Origin: Pseudomonas anguilliseptica
Lineage (GTDB): Bacteria; Pseudomonadota; Gammaproteobacteria; Pseudomonadales; Pseudomonadaceae
Assembly (NCBI RefSeq): GCF_021375795.1
Contig: NZ_JAEIOI010000002.1
Span: forward strand, 496,001-560,000
Direction of reading: 5' to 3'
DNA length: 64,000 nucleotides
Under the pieces are notes generated by a model. It searched no databases, was not told where the DNA came from, and was given only the letters and a program-made list of their open reading frames with translations. Made by a program: the position numbers and the translations under genes. The first letter of the stretch is position 1. Each line of letters begins with the position of its first letter. Of the stretch, positions 34,273 through 43,277 are shown piece after piece.

Positions 34273-35939
34273 GCGGGCACCTGCTGCTTGCGATAGACCT
34301 GCTCCTTGAACGGCTCCAGACCGATACGCTGCACGGTATCGACAAACCGCTCTTCGGCTTCACGGTAGTCCGTAAAGGTTTGCACCAGGCACTCGATCAC
34401 CTGGGGAATCTGCGCCGCACTGAATGACGGGCCGATCACCGTGCCCAGGGCACTAGCCTTGCCCTGAGCACCGCCAATGGTTACCTGGTACCACTCACTG
34501 CCGTTCTTATCGACGCCGAGAATGCCGATGTTGCCAATGTGGTGATGGCCGCAGGCGTTCATGCAGCCGGAAATATTAAGGCTGATATCGCCCAGGTCAT
34601 GCAGGTAATCGAGGTCGTCGAAGCGCTGCTGAATTGCCTGGGCAATCGGAATCGACTTGGCATTAGCCAGGGAACAGAAGTCCCCGCCAGGGCAGGCGAT
34701 CACATCAGTCAGCAGACCAATGTTGGCTGTCGCCAACCCGGACGCGCTGGCCGCCTGCCACAGGGCATACAGGTCGCGTTTGCGAATATCCGGCAAGACC
34801 AGGTTCTGTTCGTGAGCGATACGGATTTCGGCGAAGCCAAAGCGTTCGGCGAGTTCGGCCACCGCCTCCATCTGCTCAGCGTTAACGTCGCCGGGTGGCG
34901 CGCTGACCCCGGGTTTGGTCGACAGCACAACTGCGCTATACCCCGGCACCTTATGCGCCAACGTATTGCGCGCCACCCAGCGGGCAAATTCGGCATCCTG
35001 CGCCAGAGCCGTGCCAAAACCCAGGTCAACATCCGGCAGGCGCTCGTAGGGCGGCGCGATAAAGGCACCGGCGACACGCTGGTATTCCGCCTCGGTCAAC
35101 TCGGCGGGACCGTCTTTGATGTGCTGCCACTCCGCCTCGACCTCGCGGGCGAACGCTTCGATGCCCAGCGCCTTGACCAGAATCTTGATGCGCGCCTTGT
35201 ACTTGTTGTCGCGCCGACCGTAGCGGTTATATACGCGCAGTATCGCCTCGACGTAGGACAGCAGATGGCGCCAGGGCAACGCCTCGCAAATCGGCTGACT
35301 GAGGATTGGCGTCCGCCCAAGGCCACCACCCACCATGACCCGTACCAGCAACTCACCGGCATCATCGCGGTACAGGTACAGACCGATGTCATGCATCATC
35401 ACCGCCGCTCGGTCTTCCTCGGCGGCGCACAAGGCAATCTTGAACTTGCGCGGCAGGTAGAGAAACTCCGGGTTGATCGTCGACCACTGCCGAAGAATTT
35501 CCGCCAGTGGTCGCGGGTCAAGCAACTCATCGGCAGCAACCCCGGCGAACGCCTCAGTGGTGATATTGCGCACGCAGTTGCCGGATGTCTGGATCGCATG
35601 CATTTCCACACTGGCCAGGTACTCGAGGATGTCCGGCACCTGTTCCAGCTCGATCCAGTTGAATTGAATGTTCTGCCGGGTGGTGAAGTGCCCGTAACCA
35701 CGGTCGTAACGCCGGGCGATATGCGCCAAAGCTCGCATCTGCTGCGCTGCCAACGTACCGTAAGGGATCGCCACGCGCAGCATGTAGGCATGCTTCTGCA
35801 TATACAGGCCATTCTGCAGGCGCAGCGGCAGAAACTCTTCCTCGCTCAATTCACCCCTGATGCGCCGCTCGATCTGATCGCGAAACTGCGCCACCCGCTC
35901 GCGCACCAGCGCGTGGTCATATTCGTCGTACTGGTACAT
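34269..35939 (-). CDS. cysI: Sulfite reductase, haemoprotein subunit
   Basis: 556 residues of the nitrite/sulfite reductase family with duplicated ferredoxin-like and siroheme domains. The 4Fe-4S/siroheme cysteines are in CPGGDFC (C-x5-C) and SGCMNACGHH (C-x3-C). The N-terminus has YMLRVAIPYGTLAAQQMRALAHIARRYDRGYGHFTTRQNIQFNW. It reduces sulfite to sulfide for cysteine synthesis. It is first of a two-gene operon with DUF934. It is the ferredoxin/NADPH-independent type called CysI in Pseudomonas. Confidence 0.92.
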   Translation of the reverse strand: MYQYDEYDHALVRERVAQFRDQIERRIRGELSEEEFLPLRLQNGLYMQKHAYMLRVAIPYGTLAAQQMRALAHIARRYDRGYGHFTTRQNIQFNWIELEQVPDILEYLASVEMHAIQTSGNCVRNITTEAFAGVAADELLDPRPLAEILRQWSTINPEFLYLPRKFKIALCAAEEDRAAVMMHDIGLYLYRDDAGELLVRVMVGGGLGRTPILSQPICEALPWRHLLSYVEAILRVYNRYGRRDNKYKARIKILVKALGIEAFAREVEAEWQHIKDGPAELTEAEYQRVAGAFIAPPYERLPDVDLGFGTALAQDAEFARWVARNTLAHKVPGYSAVVLSTKPGVSAPPGDVNAEQMEAVAELAERFGFAEIRIAHEQNLVLPDIRKRDLYALWQAASASGLATANIGLLTDVIACPGGDFCSLANAKSIPIAQAIQQRFDDLDYLHDLGDISLNISGCMNACGHHHIGNIGILGVDKNGSEWYQVTIGGAQGKASALGTVIGPSFSAAQIPQVIECLVQTFTDYREAEERFVDTVQRIGLEPFKEQVYRKQQVPA

Positions 35940-36187
35940 CGGCGCTCTCGGCTGTTATCGACGGCAATAACTATGCGCGTGGCGCTGATATCGAAACAGC
36001 CGCAGATCATGCTGAAAAATACGGAGCAGATGGTCTGACGAACTGCTTCTCTACGAAGTGAAATGCATCAATCGTGTACGCTCAGCCAATTGATATGGCT
36101 CAAAAAATCATTCAGATAAACCGGACAAAGGCGCTTCTGCACAAGGCTGCGAGTAACCTAAACTGTGGAAAAACAGAGGTCATTGCT

Positions 36188-37222
36188 ATGCCACTCCGTT
36201 CGCTCCTGACCTTGCTCCTGTTAACCCTATTTTGCTTGCCCTTACAGGCCAAACCGCTGCTGCGGGTGCTGGCCTGGCCCGGCTATGCCGATGCCGACTT
36301 AGTTGACGCCTTCGCCGAACGTTATGACGCCGATGTGGAAGTTACCCTTGTCGGCAACGATGACGAATTGCGGCTGAAGTTAAGCAAGGACGGCGGCCAA
36401 CATTACGATGTGATTGCAGCCAATACCTCAGAAATCAGCTACTTCGTGCAGCAACAGCTGCTGCAACCCCTGCGCTTATCGAACTTGACCCAGCGTAGCC
36501 GCCAGCTCCAACAATTCCGCCAGCTCAATGACATTCCAGGTTTGATGCATGATGGGCAGGCTTACGGGGTGCCCTATGTGTATGGCGAGATGGGCTTGAT
36601 CTATAACCGCAAAATGATGAATAGCCCACCGACTTCAATCAACAGCCTGTGGGATCCGCAATGGCAAGGCCAGGTACTGGCCTATGATGGCAGCAGCCAT
36701 AACTTCTCCCTGGCCCGACAAACCTTGGCTAAACCGCCCTTCGTCATCCCCAACGAAGACATGCCCGCCGCCGTTAACAAGCTGATTGCCTTGCGCCGCA
36801 ATGTGCTGAGTTTTTACAGCCTGCCAGAAGAGTCAGTCAGCCTCTTTATGCAAAACCCCATTGCCTTGGTGTACGCCAACTACGGTCGTCAGCAACTCAA
36901 GCTATTGCAGGATGCGGGCGCCGATGTGGGTTACGTCATCCCCCAGGAAGGCGCACTCGCCTGGCTCGATTGCTGGGCCATTACGCGCACCACTCCCAAC
37001 CGTGACCTGGCTGAACAATGGATCAATTACAGCCTGGAGCCGCAAGTCAGCGGAGCCCTGACCGAACGTCAGGGCCTGGAAAACACACTGCGCACCCTGC
37101 AAGTCTCCAGTGCTCCCCTGAACCTGATTTGGCTGGAGCCGGTAACCAACGCCGAAATCCGCGCCAGGCTCTGGAAATCCATACTCGCCGGTGAACGCCC
37201 GGAAAACCTGGTGCTGCCTTGA
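36188..37222 (+). CDS. PotD-like periplasmic binding protein paired with a diguanylate cyclase
   Basis: 344 residues. The signal peptide ends LPLQA-KP. The mature protein resembles spermidine/putrescine-binding proteins (VLAWPGYADADLVDAFAERYDADVEVTLVG, YGVPYVYGEMGLIYNRKMM, PQEGALAWLDCWAI). ATG 36188 follows AGAGGT. No transporter genes are adjacent. Its stop overlaps the start of a membrane diguanylate cyclase (TTGA, 37219-37222). This suggests a sensor subunit rather than an uptake protein, as for NspS with MbaA in Vibrio. Confidence 0.8.
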   Translation: MPLRSLLTLLLLTLFCLPLQAKPLLRVLAWPGYADADLVDAFAERYDADVEVTLVGNDDELRLKLSKDGGQHYDVIAANTSEISYFVQQQLLQPLRLSNLTQRSRQLQQFRQLNDIPGLMHDGQAYGVPYVYGEMGLIYNRKMMNSPPTSINSLWDPQWQGQVLAYDGSSHNFSLARQTLAKPPFVIPNEDMPAAVNKLIALRRNVLSFYSLPEESVSLFMQNPIALVYANYGRQQLKLLQDAGADVGYVIPQEGALAWLDCWAITRTTPNRDLAEQWINYSLEPQVSGALTERQGLENTLRTLQVSSAPLNLIWLEPVTNAEIRARLWKSILAGERPENLVLP

Positions 37223-38895
37223 AATTGCGCCTGGGTAACAAACTCACCGTACTGCTCTGTATGTTCGGCCTGCTGCTGGGCGGATTTGCCAGTTACTACT
37301 CGCTCAGCAGCAGCAAGCAAATCTTGATTGCTGCGGCCAAACGCGACCTGCTGCTGGCCAATCAAGTACTGGGGCGCAACCTGCAGATCAGCCTGGAGAG
37401 TTTTGCCAGTGATCTCAAAGTATTGAGCGCCCAGTCACAGCCGGTTGAAGTGCTGCAAGACGCACCCAATAACAGCAAGGAGATTGCGGAGTTAGCCACA
37501 CTGTTTACCTCCATGCTCGATGCCCACCCCGAGTACCAACGGATTCGCCTGATCGAAGCAAAAAACTATGGGCTGGAACGCATCAATGTTGATCGCCAGG
37601 GCATCGTTGCCAGCAGTGCTTTACAAGAAAAGGGCCACCACCCCTATGTATTCAAAACCCTGAAATTATTACCCGGCCAACAGTTCTTTTCTGAAATAGC
37701 CCCTTCGCGCCTTGATCCCGAAAAAGCCTTGACGCTGCACATCGCCAGTCCCATTTGGGCGAACGAGCCACGTGCAGTGGGGGTGATCGTGCTGAGCATC
37801 GACGTCAAAGCGCTATTCAGCCGTCTAAAGCGTGAGTTACCGGACTACTACCAGCTGTTTCTCGCCAACAACCAGGGCGAACTACTCCTTAACCCCGAGC
37901 GCAACCAGTCCCAAGATCAAGGTTCAGTCGCCATGCTGCAAGCGCAGCTGCCGGAAATTCTTGCGCTGCTCAGCGGTAAAAGCAGCAGCATGCTTGGCAT
38001 CCTGCCCGCCAAGCGTGAGCAGCCCACACGCCTTGCGGCCTTCACGACCATCAGCATCGAAGCCAAAAGTAATCATTTGCTTCTCGGGCTAGCAGTACCC
38101 GAGAAACAGATCCTGCAAGCCTCACAAGCACTCGATCAGCGCCTGATTCAGATCATTGCCGCGCTCGGTCTAATCACCCTGATCCTGTCCCTGTGGCTTG
38201 CGCGACAAATGATTCGACCGCTGAATCAAATCGGCCTGGCAATCGCCCACTTCAGCCAAGACCTCAGCCTTCAGCCCCTGCCAACCGAGCGGGGGGACGA
38301 ACTCGGCAAGCTGGCCCGGGATATCCGTGCCATGCAGGAAAAAATTCTCGCCCAGATCATCGAACTCAACACCAACCAGCAAGAACTGCAACGCATGGCG
38401 CATAACGACCCATTAACCGGGCTACCCAATCGGCGCTTGTTTTTCGATCGTTTAGAGCATGCCATCAGCAACGCAGAGCGCAGTGGCAAGTTATTGGGGC
38501 TGCTCTATGTCGACCTTGATCACTTCAAGGAAATCAACGACAACCACGGACACGCTGCGGGTGACGAAGTGCTGAGCAATGTGGCGCACCTGCTGGTCTC
38601 GGTGACCCGCAGTGGCGACACCGTGGCCCGTCTTGGCGGTGACGAGTTCGTCATCCTGTTTGACGAGGTGGAAAGCCGAGCGACCTTGATGGCAATTGCC
38701 CAGAAACTCCTGTCCCTGCTGCAAAACCGTCTGTTAATTGATGGTAAAGACCTTCAGGTAAGGGCCAGCCTGGGCATCAGCCTGTACCCGCACGACGGTA
38801 GCGATGCGCAAACGCTGCTGCAAAATGCCGACCGCGCCATGTACAACTCCAAACGCAGTGGCCGCAATACAATCACCAGCAGTCACATCACATAA
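37219..38895 (+). CDS. Membrane diguanylate cyclase with periplasmic sensor
   Basis: 558 residues. The start is TTG, overlapping the upstream stop. One span (LTVLLCMFGLLLGGFASYYSL) is followed by a periplasmic dCache-like region to about residue 305, a second span, a HAMP segment (RPLNQIGLAIAHFSQDL) and GGDEF. The active-site GGDEF is residues 473-477 and the inhibitory I-site RSGD is 464-467, so it should make c-di-GMP and be product-inhibited. No EAL domain is present. The coupled PotD-like gene suggests ligand input through the periplasmic domain. Confidence 0.88.
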   Translation: MKLRLGNKLTVLLCMFGLLLGGFASYYSLSSSKQILIAAAKRDLLLANQVLGRNLQISLESFASDLKVLSAQSQPVEVLQDAPNNSKEIAELATLFTSMLDAHPEYQRIRLIEAKNYGLERINVDRQGIVASSALQEKGHHPYVFKTLKLLPGQQFFSEIAPSRLDPEKALTLHIASPIWANEPRAVGVIVLSIDVKALFSRLKRELPDYYQLFLANNQGELLLNPERNQSQDQGSVAMLQAQLPEILALLSGKSSSMLGILPAKREQPTRLAAFTTISIEAKSNHLLLGLAVPEKQILQASQALDQRLIQIIAALGLITLILSLWLARQMIRPLNQIGLAIAHFSQDLSLQPLPTERGDELGKLARDIRAMQEKILAQIIELNTNQQELQRMAHNDPLTGLPNRRLFFDRLEHAISNAERSGKLLGLLYVDLDHFKEINDNHGHAAGDEVLSNVAHLLVSVTRSGDTVARLGGDEFVILFDEVESRATLMAIAQKLLSLLQNRLLIDGKDLQVRASLGISLYPHDGSDAQTLLQNADRAMYNSKRSGRNTITSSHIT

Positions 38896-39016
38896 GTATC
38901 TGCTCGCAGAAGCCACAACCGGGTATTTCCCCTCGCCCACGCTGTACCCAGCTCGCGGGCTACACTTGGCTGAGCAACCGCTGCACGCAAATTCAGAAAC
39001 CTGTGTAGAACTCACA

Positions 39017-40702
39017 TCAAACGTGGTCAACAGACTCATTCAGCACCTGCCAGATCACTCGATTACGCCCTTCATGCTTGGCCTGATAGAGCCGTGCATC
39101 GGCTGCAGCCAGCAACGCCGCCGGTTCGCAATGTTCGCTGTTCGTCACGCTGACAACACCGACACTGACAGAAACCAACTCACCGGCCAGTGAATACGCG
39201 TGAGGGATAGCCAAATCCAGAATTGCCAAACGGACTTTCTCCAGAAGAGAGAAAGGCTCTTCGCTGCCAGGCAACATCAGTACAAACTCTTCGCCACCAT
39301 AGCGGGCCGCCAGATCGTAGGGGCGTCGTGTCGCGTTCTGTAATACCCCCGCAACGGCACAGAGCGCAGCATCACCCGCTGCATGGCCATAGTGGTCATT
39401 AAAGAGTTTGAAACAGTCGACATCGAACAAGGCCAGACTCAGTGCACTTCGTTCGCGGCTAGCCTTGCGACATGCATTTCGCAAGGCTTCGTCCAGGGTG
39501 CGCCGATTAGCCAGGCCGGTCAGGCCATCCAGCCTGGCCAACCGTTCAAGCGCCTGTTCAGCATCACGACGCACCGTAATGTCATGCAGGGTCAAGACTG
39601 CGCCTTGATCCGGGTCATTGGCGTCCAACAGCTTGAACTGCACAGTGAACCAACGTGTATTGCCATCCTTGCGCAGCAGCTCAGTATCCCCCACGTAGGT
39701 TCCACCACTGCGTAACACTGGCGTGAAATTGCTGGCTTCCAGCTCAAATGCTTTCTGACTGGGGAAAAGCTGACGCGTCGAACACCCCTGTAGTTCGCCA
39801 ATGTCATACCCAAACATATGCTCAAAGCTGACATTGCAACGAAGAATTGTGCGATCTCGTATAAACGCAATCCCTGTCAGCGAGTTATCAAAAATAGCCT
39901 GCTGCTCCAGCAACGCCTGGTCCAGATGGCGAGTCCTGCGCTGCACCTCTGCTTCCAACTCTTCACGTTGAGCGGCTTCTTTAAGGTGATAGTCCTCGAC
40001 TCGTGACTGAGCCTCTTCCAGTGTTCGTGCCAGAAGACTCAATTCATCATTGGCCTGCCGATCCTCAGGCGTTACCAGCTGCAAATGATTACCTGGCCCA
40101 GGAATATAGGCACGCACAAGGTTGCTCAAGCGCATCAGGCGCTGTGTGAACAGGCGGTGGACCAACACCAGCAACGCGATAGAGAACACAAAAGCTTTAA
40201 CGCCCTGAGTCAGGGCCACCACCAGAGCGCGATCCAGCGTGCGCTGATAAATCAACTCCAGATTGGGTAGAACCAGCAGTCGACCGACTTGCACCACACG
40301 TGGCCCGGTATTGAACTCCAACGGGAATTCCTGAATCGCCTTTGCATGCCCGATATCACTGCCCGATGACAGCTGCTGCTCTTCATTACTGCCGTAGATC
40401 ACTTGGGCAGCGGCAATCCAGGGTGAGCCGGTCAGGCCACGGAGTTGCGCGTCGATCAGCGGTTTATCGAAATTCCAGGCCGCAGCGGCAAGGCCCTGGC
40501 GATGGCTCGCGCGAACAAACCCCAAGTGCTCCTCAAGGTCGGCCAGGTCACGGCGGTAATCAAGATAGAGTTGTACCGATATGGCCAACACCGCATTGAT
40601 TGTGCTGATCAGCAACACCCATACAAGCAGCCGCCTGGCGAGCGGTCTTGGCACGTGTTCAGCGCTGGGAGAATGGCTGCTGCTCAACGAGGGCTCGTTC
40701 AT
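39017..40702 (-). CDS. Diguanylate cyclase with PAS domain
   Basis: 561 residues. It has an N-terminal span (RRLLVWVLLISTINAVLAISVQLYLDY), a periplasmic region to about 165, a second span (AFVFSIALLVLVHRLF), a coiled coil, a PAS domain (about 270-390, IFDNSLTGIAFIRDRTILRCN) and GGDEF. The active motif is GGEEF in AARYGGEEFVLML, with an RPYD I-site just before it. ATG 40702 overlaps the end of the solute-binding gene by 44 bases, so the two are cotranscribed. It faces the other binding-protein/cyclase pair tail to tail. Confidence 0.86.
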   Translation of the reverse strand: MNEPSLSSSHSPSAEHVPRPLARRLLVWVLLISTINAVLAISVQLYLDYRRDLADLEEHLGFVRASHRQGLAAAAWNFDKPLIDAQLRGLTGSPWIAAAQVIYGSNEEQQLSSGSDIGHAKAIQEFPLEFNTGPRVVQVGRLLVLPNLELIYQRTLDRALVVALTQGVKAFVFSIALLVLVHRLFTQRLMRLSNLVRAYIPGPGNHLQLVTPEDRQANDELSLLARTLEEAQSRVEDYHLKEAAQREELEAEVQRRTRHLDQALLEQQAIFDNSLTGIAFIRDRTILRCNVSFEHMFGYDIGELQGCSTRQLFPSQKAFELEASNFTPVLRSGGTYVGDTELLRKDGNTRWFTVQFKLLDANDPDQGAVLTLHDITVRRDAEQALERLARLDGLTGLANRRTLDEALRNACRKASRERSALSLALFDVDCFKLFNDHYGHAAGDAALCAVAGVLQNATRRPYDLAARYGGEEFVLMLPGSEEPFSLLEKVRLAILDLAIPHAYSLAGELVSVSVGVVSVTNSEHCEPAALLAAADARLYQAKHEGRNRVIWQVLNESVDHV

Positions 40703-41519
40703 AGTTCTCAAGGTCCTCACTGGCGGTGTACTCGACAATTTTCTCAACCCACGGCGGGCGCGGCCCGGCCTGGCGGATCTGCTCATCAATATCGCGAATT
40801 ACCTGCTCACCCCAGACACTCCGGGTACAGGAGATATAGCCAAGCATGTAGGGCGGGTCACCGGCGATCTCCAGTGTCTGCATGGCAACCTCCACCCCAC
40901 CTTGCTGGCGACGATAGCGGCCCAGTTCAACCGGGTAGGCAAACAGGTAGTCAATCCAACCGGCTGCAAGTTGCTGAAATGGGGCATTGAAATTAACGCC
41001 CGCCTTGAGCACATGCGGTTGATCGCCCAAAGCTTTGAGAGCATTTGTAATGGCGGCCGAATAGCCTCGGCGCTCGCTGACTGCTGTGACCAATTGAGCA
41101 TCACCCAGCAACCGTGACACATCAATTTGTCCAGACGAATCAATATAGGGTGCAAAACGTGATTGGCGATCAGCCCGGATCACCACCTGCTGTAAGCTCA
41201 AGAACAAGGCTGGCAGGCTGAACAGCATGACGTGTTCACGCCCAGGCATTTTCAGCGTTGTCGGATGACACACCTGTTCGCCCCGCTCCATCAGTGCATA
41301 TACGCGGGCGAAACTGGCAACTTCAGTTTCGTGTTTGTATTGCGGCAAATGCGACTGCACATGCTGCATCAAGCTATCAGCAATTCCTTGACCGGCCGTT
41401 TGCTGACTCACTTCGGTAAAAGGAGGGAAGTCATTGATCAACCAAAGCAGGCGGCCTTCCTGGGCAGCAACACTACTTACAACCAACATCAAGCAGCATC
41501 CCAGAGTTCGCAGCAACAC
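40659..41519 (-). CDS. Periplasmic solute-binding protein paired with a diguanylate cyclase
   Basis: 286 residues. The signal peptide ends SVAA-QE. The mature part has family-3-like features (LLWLINDFPPFTEV, AGQGIADSLMQHVQSHLPQYKHE, YAYPVELGRY-like region) and a CHPTTLK stretch seen in the TIGR02285-type proteins. No transporter genes lie nearby. Its 3' end overlaps the PAS-GGDEF gene. A regulatory role for the cyclase is inferred from this coupling. Confidence 0.75.
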   Translation of the reverse strand: MLLRTLGCCLMLVVSSVAAQEGRLLWLINDFPPFTEVSQQTAGQGIADSLMQHVQSHLPQYKHETEVASFARVYALMERGEQVCHPTTLKMPGREHVMLFSLPALFLSLQQVVIRADRQSRFAPYIDSSGQIDVSRLLGDAQLVTAVSERRGYSAAITNALKALGDQPHVLKAGVNFNAPFQQLAAGWIDYLFAYPVELGRYRRQQGGVEVAMQTLEIAGDPPYMLGYISCTRSVWGEQVIRDIDEQIRQAGPRPPWVEKIVEYTASEDLENYERALVEQQPFSQR

Positions 41520-41797
41520 TAGGCGACTCCCGTATACATAGAGGCATATAGCCAGTAAAGCATAGGCAGTAAAAAACCTCGTACAAGCTATTCATCAGCG
41601 GGCAGGCGTCTTTTCTATGGCCGACAAAAACAAACCTGCAGACCAGTTCCAGCGGCCCAGCCAGACTGATCCAGCATTGGCCTGATCAGCCTAATAGCAC
41701 CATCTGATCCGCTTTTTATTGCAAAACCTGAGTCTGTTATCCAAACAGCTACGCTCGCATCATGCGCCTCGCCTGATAAAGCCCGACGAGGCCCGTA

Positions 41798-43213
41798 ATG
41801 AGCGAACGTATCCCCGCGCAGATCATCGAAACCATCGACCCGCGCCAGCCAATCCGTCTCACGCCCTCCAAGGCTGGCGGGCCGATTCACACCCGCAGTT
41901 TCAGCGGCCGCTTTCGTAATCTGCGCCTCTACGGCGCAGGCTTGTTGTTTCTGATCTTCTTTGGCACTGCCTGGCTGGATTGGGACGGCCGTCAGGCGGT
42001 GCTGTGGAACCTGGCCGAGCACCGCTACTACATCTTCGGTGCGACCTTCTGGCCGCAGGATTTCACCCTGCTCTCGGCGCTGCTGATCATTGCCGCCTTT
42101 GGCCTTTTCACCATCACCGTGGTAGCTGGACGGGTGTGGTGCGGCTACACCTGCCCGCAGAGCGTGTGGACCTGGGTGTTTATGTGGGCGGAGAAAGTCA
42201 CCGAGGGCGAACGCAATCAGCGGGTCAAACTCGATGCTGCGCCCTGGTCGCTGAACAAGCTGGCGCGGCGCAGTGCCAAGCATGCGATCTGGCTGGGCGT
42301 CAGCCTGCTCACCGCGCTGACCTTTATCGGTTATTTCACGCCGATCCGCCCATTGGCCAGCGACCTGTTACGCCTGCAACTGGATGCCGGCACACTGGTC
42401 TGGGTGTTGTTCTTTATGGCCGCCACCTACCTCAATGCTGGCTGGCTGCGTGAAAAAGTCTGCGTACACATGTGCCCGTATTCGCGCTTCCAAAGCGCAA
42501 TGTTCGACGACGACACCCTGCTGGTGGCCTACGACGCCAAGCGCGGCGAAGGCCGTGGCCCCCGCAGAAAAGACAGCGACCACAAGGCTGAAGGCCTGGG
42601 CGATTGCATCGACTGTTACATGTGCGTGCAGGTCTGCCCGACCGGAATCGATATCCGTGATGGTCTGCAAATCGACTGCATCAGTTGCGGCGCCTGTATC
42701 GACGCCTGCGATTCGGTCATGGACAAGATGGGCTATGCCCGAGGCCTGGTCGGCTATCACTCCGAGCGAGAACTGCAAGGTGGCAAAACCCATTGGCTAC
42801 GGCCGCGCCTGATCGGCTATGGGATTGCCCTGGTGTTGATGCTCGCCGCCTTTGTCTGGGCCTTGAGCGCGCGCTCGATGCTGTCCATCGACTCGGCCAA
42901 AGACCGCAGCATGTTCCGCGAAAACCAGCTGGGGCAGATCGAAAATACCTACCTGCTCAAGGTGATCAACAAGACCCAGCAGCCGCAGCGTTATGCCTTG
43001 AGCTTGCTCGACAGCCCCGGCCTGCGCCTGGACGCGCCGCAGCAGTTGCAGCTCAACCCAGGGGAAATTCTCGATGTACCAGTGACCGTGGTGCTGGAAA
43101 GTGATCGGGCAGCGGCCAGCACCCTGCCCGTACATTTTGCGATCCATAACCTGGCAGATAGTCGCGAGCAGGCGCAAACCCAGAGCGTTTTTCTCTCCCC
43201 AAGCGGGCGCTGA
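41798..43213 (+). CDS. ccoG: Cytochrome c oxidase accessory protein CcoG
   Basis: 471 residues of the FixG/RdxA family, needed for cbb3 oxidase assembly (copper reduction). Membrane spans lie around residues 45, 90, 165 and 340. Two 4Fe-4S motifs are present: CIDCYMCVQVCPTG and CISCGACIDACDSVM. An NapH-like CGYTCPQSVWTWVF and a periplasmic C-terminal Ig-like domain follow the family layout. The cbb3 genes are not in the window. I saw no clear ANR box (TTGAT-N4-ATCAA) in the 278-base upstream gap. Confidence 0.94.
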   Translation: MSERIPAQIIETIDPRQPIRLTPSKAGGPIHTRSFSGRFRNLRLYGAGLLFLIFFGTAWLDWDGRQAVLWNLAEHRYYIFGATFWPQDFTLLSALLIIAAFGLFTITVVAGRVWCGYTCPQSVWTWVFMWAEKVTEGERNQRVKLDAAPWSLNKLARRSAKHAIWLGVSLLTALTFIGYFTPIRPLASDLLRLQLDAGTLVWVLFFMAATYLNAGWLREKVCVHMCPYSRFQSAMFDDDTLLVAYDAKRGEGRGPRRKDSDHKAEGLGDCIDCYMCVQVCPTGIDIRDGLQIDCISCGACIDACDSVMDKMGYARGLVGYHSERELQGGKTHWLRPRLIGYGIALVLMLAAFVWALSARSMLSIDSAKDRSMFRENQLGQIENTYLLKVINKTQQPQRYALSLLDSPGLRLDAPQQLQLNPGEILDVPVTVVLESDRAAASTLPVHFAIHNLADSREQAQTQSVFLSPSGR

Positions 43214-43277
43214 CAGTCGCATGGCCAGGCAACTCCCCGTAGAGTGCGCGAATCTGCAGCGCGCACCGACGGACACG

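Noticed and set aside
41520..41797. ANR/FNR box upstream of ccoG
   Set aside because: ccoG is often oxygen-regulated, but no TTGAT-N4-ATCAA sequence is present; only scattered TGATC half-sites were seen.
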